64,000 nucleotides of DNA from Centrapalus pauciflorus. Taxonomy: Eukaryota; Streptophyta; Magnoliopsida; Asterales; Asteraceae. The stretch's first letter is position 1. Every line of letters begins with the position of its first letter. Location of the stretch: contig JAANYP010000415.1 of the NCBI GenBank assembly GCA_020465985.1, positions 169,409-233,408 on the forward strand, given 5' to 3'. A model generated the notes under the pieces. That model was not told where the DNA came from, did no database searches, and saw only the letters and a list, made by a program, of their open reading frames with translations. This document shows positions 11,201 to 21,500 of this stretch, piece after piece. A program made the translations under genes and the position numbers.

Positions 11201-11539
11201 TCAACGTGCGAGGCCGAGTATGTTGCTACTGGTAGTTGCTGTTCACAGGTTCTATGGATACAAAAACAATTGCGGGATTACGGTTTGACTTATACTCATA
11301 CTCCTATTAGGATAGATAGCCAGTCAACAATTGCTATAACTAATAATCCAGTTAAACATAATAAAACCAAGCACATAGACATAAGACATCATTTTATACG
11401 TGATTGTGCTGAAAAGTACTTAATCAAGCTGGTAAAAGTGGCAACAGATGATAATAATGCAGATTTATTTACCAAAGCTTTTGATAAGTCACGTTTTGAG
11501 TATTTGATTCAACTAAACGTAATGCGTAATCCAGAGTGA
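8219..11539 (+). pseudogene. Element B pol: protease, integrase, reverse transcriptase, RNase H
   Basis: The frame is continuous with gag. Protease: the active-site motif, normally DSG, reads DSR at 8255-8263, so it is probably dead. Integrase: a zinc-binding pre-domain (WHRRMAHLHLRKMN, CLPCKKRK), then D in LHMDLFGP, D in RSDNRTEF and E in NGVAERKNRTL. Reverse transcriptase: QLDVKSAFLYG and YVDDIIFGS. RNase H follows, with STCEAEYVA. TAA at 10880-10882 cuts the end of reverse transcriptase, and TGA at 11168-11170 replaces the tryptophan expected at that point; the frame then runs to 11539. Integrase before reverse transcriptase identifies Copia. Confidence 0.9.
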
Positions 11540-12337
11540 GTTGACCTTAGTAGAGTTTTATTTCTTTTTATAGCAGTAGTCTTTCTTTCTTTTTATAGTA
11601 AGTTTAGTAGCTTAGGATAGTTTATTTTTAAAGTAAGTTAGTATGTTATTTTATTTTCTTACTCTTATTTATGAAAAACAAAAGAAAACCATAAAAAGTT
11701 CAAAAAAAAGAGAATATCAGAAAATGAGTTAAGTCTTAGATACATAGGTTCAAAGTGACGAAAATTAGCACAGTCTTTACAACCTCTAAGTGTTTAACTT
11801 TCACACATAATGCACCTAAAAATTCTAAGTGTTATACATTATCCAGTCTGATATGTTGGTAGGCATAATACATATAGGGAGTCTCAAGGCTAATAAAATA
11901 TTCAAGAAAAAGTCAAACGTGTCACTAACTTAGATGTATGACCAATTGGTCTTAATTTTTATGTTAGAGACGTACAGACATTGATTCTAAATGAGGTATG
12001 CAAACTTTCTGGGGATGTATAGCAACATCAGATACATCTTAAAAAATAGAAAGAATAGAAAAATCATACTAAGTTAAGAGTCAAAATAAGTAACTCAGTT
12101 GTACGTAAGTACAGACCTGTTGCCTCTGGTTTGACTCGAGTTAGCAAAATAAGTCGCTTTGTTGTACGTCGGTACAGACCTGTCACCGCTATCTTGCTAG
12201 CTTTAGTGATAAACTTTAAGACAATCTAAGACACTTTGTTGTATGTAAATACAGACCTGTGTCTGACGTTTGCCTTTTAAAGAAAGTTTGCAAATACCAA
12301 AAAGTTATAATCATTGTGTGTATGCCTTGATCATAAA
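11540..12337 (+). other. Element B post-pol spacer
   Basis: Non-coding, AT-rich sequence between RNase H and the aORF. Its last third holds three copies of a hairpin motif (listed separately). The sequence matches the reverse complement of element C from 39210 down to about 38970, then jumps near 12337 to aORF sequence that in C lies about 2.4 kb further on. I read this as a deletion that removed the rest of the spacer and the first aORF domain. Confidence 0.7.
12099..12260 (+). repeat. Three hairpin motifs with compensating changes
   Basis: Copies start at 12099, 12162 and 12239. Each has a 5-bp stem and a 4-base loop followed by GACCTGT: TGTAC-GTAA-GTACA, TGTAC-GTCG-GTACA and TGTAT-GTAA-ATACA. 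The third copy changes both sides of the stem and keeps the pairing. Element C carries the same three (39030-39210, reverse strand). They could act in RNA, or as DNA sites, since the reverse complement of the first contains TACGTACAA, which fits the SBP/SPL-factor consensus TNCGTACAA. Confidence 0.7.
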
Positions 12338-14328
12338 AGTCTGAGCTCATTGGAAATATTTTGGAACCTCCAGAAGGGGAAGAAGATGTTTTTAGACAGA
12401 TAGATGACTATGTACATGTTGAAGAAGAGATTGAGTCGAAAGAAATGGAAGAGATTGAGACAGAAGACGTAGCTGCAGAAACACCAGCAACATAGATAGA
12501 GGAACCGGCTGTCCGTATAGGCACATATGGATCCAGAATTTTAGTTATTGATGAAGCAGCCAGACAGAGAAGAGCATCGAGGGAGTCAGATGACTCAGAT
12601 TTTAAGGAAGAAGAAATAACTCCTTTGGTGCCAAGGCATGGGGCCAAAAGGCATCGTTTTATGCAGGGAGCTTCATCAGCCTCTGCTTCTGAGCCAGAAA
12701 TGCCTACCGCTCAGCCATCAGCACAAACATCCATTCCGCCACCACCACCACCTGTTCAAACATCCATTCCACCTCCACCACCACCTGTTCAAACATCCAT
12801 TCCCTCACCAATCATTCCAACTCCCATCCAATCCATTCCATCCACCTCATCAACCTTCATTGACAATCAACGGTTTTCTGAGCTAAGAAGCAAGGTTGAC
12901 TTCCAACAAGTCCAAATTTTTCAGTTGACTAAAGCTATCGGCGAAATACAGGTGCATAATGCAATAATTGACAACGAGAATGCTGAGTTGAAGAAATTTG
13001 TTGGAAAGATTGAAGAAGAGAATCTCGAGCTGAAAACTTTTGTTGCAGATCAAGCTGCAGAAATCCGAACAATGAGGTCCCTTATTGAGCAGTTAATGAA
13101 AAATCTAAAAGCTCAGGGGGAGACAAGTTGTATGGATTCTGAGGAACAGCGAAGGGGAAATGATGACGATGACAATGATCCCAATGCACCGAAAGAGAGT
13201 GAGCCAGTATATTTTTCTGCTGCTCAACATGCTGAAATTCAGGGGGAGCCAAATCAAAGTGGAGCTGGTGGAGCATAGGCGAGTTACTCAAAGATCATGG
13301 AGAGCGACATGAATGAAGTGATTGAAGCTCTAATGAATATTGAGGAAGACATCTTGGAGTTTGATGTTGAAGATGAGAGTGATGAGTTGGAGGAAGGGGA
13401 GATTATCCCTGAAGATGTTCCGGAATGGCAACCAGATGATGAAGTGTTAGGTGATGAGGAAGATGAAGCAAATGAGATTATTATTCAAGAAAATCCGATC
13501 ACCGATACATATCTGCCAAGTGAACATAATGTGATTGACATCGAAGCTGTTAAAGCTGCGTTAAATGTTGAATCACAATCTGAAGAGCCTGCCAGGGAGC
13601 TGTCTAATGAAGAAAAGAGAAAACTTTGGTTTAGGGCAGAGAAGAAGGAGTCAGACTTGAAGGAAAAGATGCGTATGCCGAGTGCTGGAGAGCTGTCAGG
13701 AAATATACTAAGCTGGTTCTTTGATCGAGAACTGCAACTATTTATTATCAAGCGAAAGGATGGGCTCCAGTATCTAAGGAGAAGATTGAAAGATTTCAAC
13801 TCGTTACCAAAGGTTGAGATAAAAGCGTTGGCATGGAAGGAGCTTATTAATATCGGAGACGATCCCTACGCTGAAATTATTGCTAAAATCATTAGAAGGG
13901 AAGGGAGGTCGAGGAAATTTGAAAGGCTCAATCTGAGAATTGGCAAAAGAGTGATGGACCATACTAGAATTGATCCTCTGACTGGTAGACCTTGGATGAA
14001 AATTCAATATAAACCAGTTAAATGTTTCAAGAAAGTCCCACTAAAGCCAATGCCACAGAATGTTTTAAATAATCTCAACTGGTGGTACGTTGAAACTGAA
14101 ACAGGTGAAGTGGTGATGGAAGACTTAGAAGAAAAGGTAATTCTTAAAGTATACGATCCGCTGCACAGAGTTAATCTCTCCAAAGATGACCTTCAAGTGC
14201 TTCATACTCACAAAATCTCGAGTGATGCACACATGGAGTTTGAGGCCAGAAAATATCAGAATGTGGTTAAAGTATGTGTTGAACAACGACTGTATGCTGG
14301 TATTAGTTCAAATAAACCTAGTACTTAA
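12338..14328 (+). pseudogene. Element B aORF (lacking its first domain)
   Basis: Homologous to the second part of A's aORF. It begins in the glutamate-rich linker, passes an in-frame TAG near 12494, and then has a proline-rich section at 12721-12830 with a 33-bp unit repeated (starts at 12724, 12757 and 12790, encoding runs of proline separated by VQTSI). Then come the coiled coil (FQQVQIFQLTKAI), an acidic stretch, and the C-terminal domain (SWFFDRELQLF, LAWKELINIGDDPY, DPLHRVNLSKDDL). A TAG at 13276-13278 splits it; 13297-14328 is open for 343 residues. The first domain present in A and C is absent. Function unknown. Confidence 0.8.
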
Positions 14329-14356
14329 TCAAAATGTAAATAGTTAGAAGCTATCG

Positions 14357-14369
14357 TCAAGGGGGAGTC
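14357..14369 (+). promoter_or_regulatory. Element B polypurine tract
   Basis: TCAAGGGGGAGTC lies directly before the 3' LTR, as in A and C. Confidence 0.88.
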
Positions 14370-14992
14370 TGTTGGTACACCCTGTGTGACGATAGCAGTC
14401 TAAGTTGTGTTAGCATTTTCTGTAAGTCATGTTAGAAGGTATTGAATATTAACTAGTGTTTGATATATGTGATTTTGTATGGTTGATATTTATTGACTGT
14501 ATGTTTGAACTTGATGTAATGTTTTACAAGAAGTTCAAACATAAAGTTCAAAGATTAATTCAAACATAAGTTAAAACATAAATTCAAATAGAAGTTTCAC
14601 ATGAGAAATTCGAATTTAGGGTAAATTTGAATTTATCATGAAGGTAAATTCGAATTTGTCAGGTGGACAAATTCGAATGGGACTTGGGCCTGTTTCGAGT
14701 TTTCCTATGACAAACTCGAATTGGTCACTATAATTAGGGATTAACTCGAATAATTATGAGACTTTCGCAGAATTTCGGTGTACGATTAAGCAAAGGCGAT
14801 CTCGAGTTTACTAGTAATCAGAGAGTGTTTTCGAAGAGAATCATCGTGTAGGTACGTTCATCATTGTTCGTATAACGTCTTGGTAGTCTCCGTGTTCCGT
14901 GCGTGTGATCTTACCGTCAAGCCGCTAACGAGGATTCCGCACTCGTTGGTGTGTGTCGCGTCTAGATAGATCCGTGATTCAAAGACCTTACA
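14370..14992 (+). repeat. Element B 3' LTR
   Basis: Starts TGTTGGTACACCC and ends AAAGACCTTACA. It pairs with 4066-4689, with scattered substitutions between the two. Confidence 0.93.
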
Positions 14993-15365
14993 GGTTACCT
15001 TCACACCGCTTCTCCAATGAATCCCACAGCTCTTTTGCTGTTTTTTGATTGCGGAAAGTGTGCAAGATCTCCTGAGGTAAAGCCATTCTAATGATAGTGA
15101 ATGCCCGGTTCTCGGCTTCATCAAGCTTCTTATCATCGTCCTTCATCTTTGAATATGATAAGACTCTTTGTCGTCCTTCAACCTCTGCCGTCGGTGGAAT
15201 GTATCCCTCGTCTATACAAATCCACATCCGCATATCATTAAATCTAACGAAGTCGGCGAACCTATCCTTCCACCAATAATAATCCTCCAACTTCATCAAC
15301 TTTGGTGGAGAATTTGTCTTTCCGACCTCGTGGTCCATCTCAATAAACCTCTGTAAACTTGTCAT
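14993..15365 (-). pseudogene. Element A gag, N-terminal part
   Basis: Starts MTSLQRFIEMDHEVG on the minus strand and runs 124 residues to EKRCEGN, where element B interrupts it. The reading continues at 4065. It matches 5319-5690 of element B almost residue for residue (WWKDRF, MRMWICIDEGYIPPTAEV). No stop is present in this part. Confidence 0.85.
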
Positions 15366-15958
15366 TGTTTCAAATATTTTTTGAATTTAAAATTAACTAA
15401 TTTAATTCGAAATTAATTTAGATTAACTCTTTCGAATTTGAGTAAATTCGAATCTAATTAATTTTATATTTGGTTTGGAATTAAATTCGAAATTAAGTTT
15501 GAAATCCAACTAAATTCGAAATTAATGGCAAATTCGAAGGTATACTAAAGTCGAAAGTCCTAAATTCGAATTTATACTAAATTCGAAATCTGAGCAGATT
15601 CGAAATGGCTAAACTCGAATCAACCCTAAGGAACTTCGAAAGGAGCGTATTTTCTGAAAAACTCGAAAGCTGAGTAAACCCTAATACCCCCTTGATAAAC
15701 TCGAGCGCCGCAAGTCCGAAAAACGGCTAATACTTCGAGTTTTTCAAGTTTTCAGATTAAACCAATATTTTTACGAGTAAAAATATTGATTTCGATCAGA
15801 AACTTGAACTAATACAAAGTATTTTCCGATATCTTACTTGATAAACTCGAAAATCCTCCAAAAATGTGATTTTAACCGTCCAAAAGGTCAAGAAACCACA
15901 GATGTTTCTTAATGAACACGAAGAACACCAACGAACACCCAATGTCCCTGATACCACT
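15366..15958 (-). promoter_or_regulatory. Element A leader and primer-binding site
   Basis: In element sense the bases after the 5' LTR read AGTGGTATCAGGGACATT. This contains TGGTATCAGGG, close to the initiator tRNA-Met complement and better kept than in B. The leader that follows has no gene and repeats TTCGAATTT/CTCGAGTTT words, as in B. Confidence 0.75.
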
Positions 15959-16562
15959 TGTAAGGTCTTGACTCTACGGATCTATCTCGACGCGACACCT
16001 TCCAACGAGTACGGAATCCTCGTTAGCGGCTTGACGGTAAGATCACGCACACCGAAACACGGAGACTACCACGATGATAGACGAACGACTTAGAACGTCC
16101 CTACACGACGATTCTTTCCTCATGAAACTCTCTGATTGCAATCAAGTTCGAGATCGCCTTCTGCTAATCGTCTGACAAATTCTGCAAAAGTCTAATAATT
16201 AATCGAATTTACCCTTAATTATACTGACAGATTCGAGTTTGTCAAGGACAAATTCAAATCCGGCCCAAGGCCCATTCGAATTTATCCTTCTAGACAAATT
16301 CGAATCTAGCCTAAGTTCGAACCTCATCATTCAAACTTATGTTTGAACTTATGTTTTATGTTATGTTTGAATTTATCTTTGAACTTTATGTTTGAACTTC
16401 TTGTAATACATTACACCAAGTTCAAACATACAAACAATCAATATCAAACACACTTAATCAAACATATATCAAACACTTGTTGATATTCAATACCAAGTAA
16501 CTTGACTTACACAAAATGCTATCTAAACTTAGATTGCTATCGTCACACAGAGTGTACTAACA
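15959..16562 (-). repeat. Element A 5' LTR
   Basis: Plus strand begins TGTAAGGTCTTGAC and ends GTGTACTAACA, pairing with 237-828. A 12-bp length difference and scattered substitutions separate the two. Confidence 0.9.
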
Positions 16563-18072
16563 GTGTTTCTGTTGCTTGGACTGCTGAGGATGGTCCTTGA
16601 ATACCTTCTCAGATTAACACACCCCCTTGCCTTTTAAGGGAAACAGCTTGAACTTCTGGACTAACAGTTTGAGAAGCTGGTAGGACTGTTAGCCTAGAAG
16701 CTGAAGCTGCAAGAAGTGAACTTGAAGCTGCTTGGACTGGATGTGGGTTCTCCTGATTCTCCCCCTTTTTGGATGCATTTGTTTGATCAGAGGGACCAAA
16801 GACTGTTGCTAACAGGGTTTGAATCTGCTTTTCAAGTTGGACAATCTTGTTGCCATATAGCTTCAACCCTAGTTGAAATAGGGCAAGCTTTTATTGTTGG
16901 ACTGCTGAGACTTGTTGTAGTTCAATGATTTGTGATCCCTGTGCAGCAATAATGGACTTGTAATGTTCCAGAATAGCTACAACAGGTTTCAGTTGAGAAT
17001 CCGTCATAATCATCAATTGTAGACTAGCCTCAAGATCTTCAAATAATAAAGGGATTTGAGATCTATCACTGGCACCAATACCAGATGTATTAGAAGCATC
17101 TGGGTCCCTCTGTTCTTGGTACTGGGGACTTCCAGCAGGTGCTTGCACACCCTCTGTTTCCATGGGAGTGGTCTTAGGTATGTTGGAACTGTCATGTGCT
17201 CCTTGTGCAGAAGTATTAGTATTTCTAACCACAAAACCCATATGAACATCATCAGAAGGGATGTTCACCTCCATATTGAGGGTGGGAGTGTCCTCAGTGG
17301 GTGCCATATGCTGTGCAAGAGTATCCTCTTGCACAGGGATATTTGGCTCTGGATATGGGTCTGAGGTGGAAGGAGCACCTGCAACCCTTTGTTTCTTTTT
17401 AGTGTATATTTTTAGTGGTGGGGCTGGGGAGGTACTCATGGGAGAAGGATCAGAAGGGATAGTTGTATCATGGGGAGTGGGTTGGGATCCTGGGGGTGAA
17501 GCAATGATGTTGGGCTGAGCCTGCTCAGGATCTTCTCCCCTGTTTCTTGGAGTGATAGTCTGCATTGCTTGAGGCAAAGAGACATCAACAGTATGAAAGT
17601 TGGCACTTTGTTTCGAAAATCTTTTCACAGATGGTAAAGAGTGCCTATGGGAAACATATATCCTTTTATGTATTTTGAAAGAATTGCAAGATTTTGCAAT
17701 TATTTCAGACAAAAACCGAGGATACATCAAAAATTTCCCATTCTTTAAGGCATGGTTCCTTAACATCCCTTGAAAAATCATGTTTGAAAAGATGAACTGT
17801 TGGCCTGTGGATAAGCAAACTAGAGCAGTTGCAATATTTGAGGAAAATTCAGACCACCCAGTCCTTTTAGGGCTCAGACATTGTTGAATGATATGTACAA
17901 GGTATTTCCATTTGGGGCCAAAATGTGCTTTGTAAAAAATAAATGAATCAGTTGGGCCCCTATACCCTATTTCAAAAAGACCTTCATTTAAAGCAGTAAG
18001 AGAGAGATCAAATATACCTGAAGCATCTTCCAAATGTAAGTGCTGTCGAATGGACTCTTCTGTGATGGTGAT
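16563..18072 (-). pseudogene. Element D aORF, main fragment between the E and A insertions
   Basis: One minus-strand frame enters from the E junction at 18072 (ESIRQHLHLEDASGIFDLSL) and runs through 16891 with a stop at 16891-16893. It continues past a second stop at 16609-16611 to the A junction. The first third resembles the first domain of A's aORF (W.YLVHI.....SPK, KFLMYPRF). The middle is rich in S, T and P, and the last part is coiled-coil-like (KLYGNKIVQLEKQI, then FGPSDQTNASKKGENQE). That last block is nearly repeated in element I near 63720-63850. The N-terminus was lost when E inserted or when E's 3' end was deleted. It is an unknown retrotransposon protein, not a host gene. Confidence 0.75.
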
Positions 18073-20098
18073 TGAAACATCCTCGAATTCAATTACTGTA
18101 ATTCGGATCTATTTAGATGGATAATTTATAATTAAGTTGAAATATGAGCAATGATTAAGTATTTGGGATATTTAAAAGTTTGTTGTTATTTTAAGAAAAT
18201 TGAGAACACTGAATTATTATTATGGAGTATTATGAATTATAAAAGTTAGTAGTGATAAAATTAAGAATAATTAAGTATTTTATGGAACCGGTTAAGTTGA
18301 GGGGTGAAATGTGCAAAATGGGGAAAATAAGAATAAAAAGGCTAAATGCCTTTCATTTGCACACTTTTCTCCCTCTCTCTAGACTCTCTCTCTATACTCT
18401 CTCTACCTTCTATCTAGATTATCTCTCAAACCGACCTGCCGATTATCGAGTTCTATACGTTATCGGAAAGATCTCGAGGAGTACTACAACAATCTACGGT
18501 TGCATTCTTGATTTAGTACGAATTTGAGGTAAGAATCGACCCTTTTAAGCTTTTATATTCGGTTTTGAAGACATGAATTCGAGTTTATCAATTATTGTGT
18601 GAATAAAGTTAAATTGGCATGAGTTTTAACTAGAATATGATAGAGTTTGTGTAATAGAATCAAAACTAGGCTTAATACATGACATATTGGTGATTTTAGA
18701 CTTGGAAATGTATGATTTAAGCTGTAAATATGAACAAATTCGAGAATGCCAAGAACAAAGTCGAAATGCAAAGAACAAACTCGATTTCTGTACTAAATTC
18801 GAGTATGTATTCGAATTTAACATAATGGGGTTTGAATTTATCCCCTAAATTCGAATGGGGTTCGAATTTATCCCCTAAATTCGAATGGGGTTCGAATTTA
18901 ACCCCTAAAGGGTTCGAATTTAGCCCTAAATTCGAATGGGGTTCGAATTTAGCCTCTAAATTCGAGTTTGATGCCTAAAAAAAATTGAAACCCACTCTCT
19001 AAACTCGAATATTTTGAATGAAACACATAGTCAACGCATAAAATAAATTCCAAGTGTTGGAAATTCGGATGAGGACCGGATTCGGATATGGCCCGAAGAT
19101 GGATTTGAATTTACCTTGGATCCGAGATGGGAATCAAATAATGCAAAACTTATAAATTTAAGGTTTTACGAAATTAAACAAGTTGTTGACATGAGGTACT
19201 GTTGCAACTGACTTACAGGTCCCTTGTGGTGTTGTTTAACCCACAATGGGGTACTTTGTGGATCCGGTTGAAATCCCGAGGAGAAATAATAATATTGAAG
19301 TTTAATTACGCACCCACTGTGAGTACATTAGATTTCACATGTTTATATCTGTTTTATGTTAGCTTTGCCTGCTGAGACCTGTTGCTTCATTTATTGTTTG
19401 GAATTCTACTAACTTGCGTAGATTTAGATGCACATTCATACTTGTTGCATGTCCGTTCGATTGTTGTGCATCTAGTGATGGACCGATGGGTCGCGTCAAT
19501 TACTCCGATGTTATTGCGCTATATGACCTGGAGCTGATCCCTCCGAGGTTCTGGTAGGCAGTATGTCATCCCCGATCGTACGTTTGTCTCAGATGGTATG
19601 TTTTATGCCGTGCTTTGGGCTCGAAGGGGCTGCGGCTCTGGTTCCGTACTTGGTGTACGAAGAGGGTATACGTTGTTTGTCATCGGTGTTACTCTTGGGG
19701 CTTCATAAAGATTTATAAAATGCGTAATCTGTGTATTCACTAAGCATTCGCTTACCTCCCAGTTGCTTTATTTTTACAGGAAAGGGAAAATCTGCAGCTG
19801 GACCTTCTAGCTTGGTCGTTTGTGAAGTTCTTGGAAGAATTCTACCACTCAATCGGGAATTATGTTGTGGGACTAATGCTATGATATGATCGGGATGATT
19901 GTAATAAACTTTTGAGTATGTAGACTTAGATTTGGTACCTTGTAGCACGGTAGGGTGTTTGACACTGTTGCGCTACTTTATTTATGTATTTTAATGCTTC
20001 CGCACTTAAACTAGGTTATCAGATCATAATGCTATTGTATGTTGGTGATTAATCCTGGGGGTCTTGTAATTGGTGGTTAATGTGGCAAGGGTGTCACA
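18073..20098 (+). repeat. Element E 5' LTR (complete, 2026 bp)
   Basis: Begins TGAAACATCCTCGAATTC and ends GGGTGTCACA just before the primer site. It contains a CT-rich tract near 18365-18425 and a tandem repeat at 18825-18964 in which five units of about 25-30 bp carry ATGGGGTTCGAATTTA and CCCCTAAA. The 3' LTR at 25656-25766 has only four units. Confidence 0.88.
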
Positions 20099-20317
20099 CG
20101 AGATGTTATCAAAGCAGTAGTTTGAGATTCAAGTGTCCGTGAGGTCTTGGTCTCAAACATTAAGTGATGACATGTAGTGATACTAAGTAATGATCTGAAC
20201 TAAGATAGGTTACGATATAGTAATCATATGAGATTGACTATCATACGGGACAAATGGGTGGTGTCGTTAAATTAATGACATGTTACTAAACAAGTTATAT
20301 GTTTATTATTTCAGAAC
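20099..20317 (+). promoter_or_regulatory. Element E primer-binding site and leader
   Basis: The bases after the LTR read CGAGATGTTATCAAAGCAG, a decayed TGGTATCAGAGC-type site. A short leader without a gene follows up to the gag ATG at 20318. Confidence 0.7.
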
Positions 20318-21500
20318 ATGTCTGGAGGAGGAATGACACCTGAAGAAACAAGGGAGATGATGCTAGCCATGATGGCTGAGCAGAACAAGATGATACAAGA
20401 TCAGTTTTGGGCTCGAGATGAGGCCGAAGCTAAGAGAAGAGAGGATAAGAGGAAGAATAAAGAAAAAGAAGGGGGCAACAATGAGGAACAAGATGACAAT
20501 ACTGAGTCGTCTAACAAACCCAGGGGCTGTCGTTTCAAGGACCCTTTAAGGGAAACGGGGCCGTGGAATTTAATGGATTGGGTGATGCTGTTGCTGCACT
20601 TGAATGGATAACAGCAACCGAACGAACATTCCGAATCAGTGATTGTGCTGAGAAGGACATGGTTCGGTATGTTACTGCTATGTTCACGAACAATGCAATT
20701 ATGTGGTGGAATTCCATGGTTAATGCCTTAACCTTGGAAAAGGTAAATGTGATGACTTGGGCTGAGTTTACAGAATTATTCACTCAGCAATATTGTCCGG
20801 TTGATGAGCGCCGAAGGTTGGAAGCGAAGTTTATGTCGTTGATGCAGGGGACTAAGACTGTGTCCCAATATGCTGTGGAGTTCACGAGGCTGAGTCTGTT
20901 TGCGCCTCATCAAGTTGATACCGAAGAAAGGAAAGTGACCAGGTTCGAGGCTGGTCTGGATATTGAGATTAGGCAAGTTATGAGTAACGTTCGCTATCCT
21001 ACATTTGCTGGTTTACTTGAGGCTGCCAGAAATGTAGAACAAATTCTGATCATGTCGGGTTATTCTATTGGGTCTGCTGCTGCTTCCACCAACCCAACAC
21101 AGCCGTCACCGCCGAAGCGCCGGCATGAGGGAGGATATTCTGGTTCTTCCCGGTCCTCACAGTACTCGCCTCAACAATCATATCGCCGATAGTCTGGTAC
21201 TTTTGGTCGCGCTCGTGCTTATTCCATCAACACCGAGCCGCAATATTGCAATAAGTGTCATCTGGAGCACTTTGGCAAGTGCACTAATGGACGTGCTTGC
21301 TTTTGCTGTGGAGAGCTGGGCCATTTTCAGAGTGAGTGCCCAAGGAAAGGAGATGCTTGCTATAAGTGTGGGGTGTGGGGACACTATAGTAGGAACTGTA
21401 GGAAGAATGCTCCAGCAGCTGCTGCTCCATCATCAACACGATCTTCTGGAGGTTCAAGTGGTGGTTCAGTTAACCGCCGGGGTCAGCCACAAAGGGCACC
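20318..21500 (+). pseudogene. Element E gag
   Basis: Starts MSGGGMTPEETREMML. A charged first section is followed, after a one-base frameshift near 20540-20565, by a retrotransposon gag domain (WWNSMVNAL, FTQQYCPVDERRRLEAKFMSL). A TAG at 21190-21192 splits the frame. Beyond it three CCHC knuckles follow (CNKCHLEHFGKC; CFCCGELGHFQSEC; CYKCGVWGHYSRNC) in the same frame as pol. Gag forms the particle shell and its knuckles bind RNA. Confidence 0.85.

Larger units (their letters stand above)
4066..14992 (+). mobile_element. Copia element B (plus), nearly full length, nested in element A
   Basis: Bounded by LTRs of 624 and 623 bp and by 5-mers GGGTA (4061-4065) and GGTTA (14993-14997), a target duplication with one mismatch. 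It was inserted in A's gag. In order it has a 5' LTR, a primer site, a long leader, gag with two zinc knuckles, protease-integrase-reverse transcriptase-RNase H, a post-pol spacer with three hairpins, the aORF, a polypurine tract and a 3' LTR. Copia order is shown by integrase preceding reverse transcriptase. A post-pol coiled-coil ORF and 11-kb size recall the SIRE/Maximus-type lineage, but the assignment is tentative. Gag, pol and aORF all carry stops, so it is not autonomous today. Confidence 0.92.
237..16562 (-). mobile_element. Copia element A (minus), pol-less deletion derivative, split by element B
   Basis: Two LTRs in the same orientation (237-828 and 15959-16562) bound a 5.4-kb element once the nested element B is removed. 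In its own direction (right to left) it has a 5' LTR, a tRNA-Met-type primer site, gag, a short spacer, a two-part aORF, a polypurine tract and a 3' LTR. No protease, integrase or reverse transcriptase is present. Gag sequence jumps near position 3366 directly into the post-pol spacer known from element C. The flanking 5-mers are CTGTT (232-236) and GTGTT (16563-16567), a target duplication with one mismatch. A would need enzymes from a related copy to move. Confidence 0.88.

Noticed and set aside
17056..17364. Plus-strand frames antisense to D's aORF
   Set aside because: Shadow frames of a low-complexity S/T/P-rich coding stretch on the other strand.
16891..18033. Possible host gene of 380 codons
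   Set aside because: Its motifs match aORFs of A and C and its tail matches element I, and it is bounded by insertions in element D.
18825..18964. CRISPR-like regular repeat
   Set aside because: Units are contiguous without unique spacers, in a plant LTR; this is a tandem repeat.
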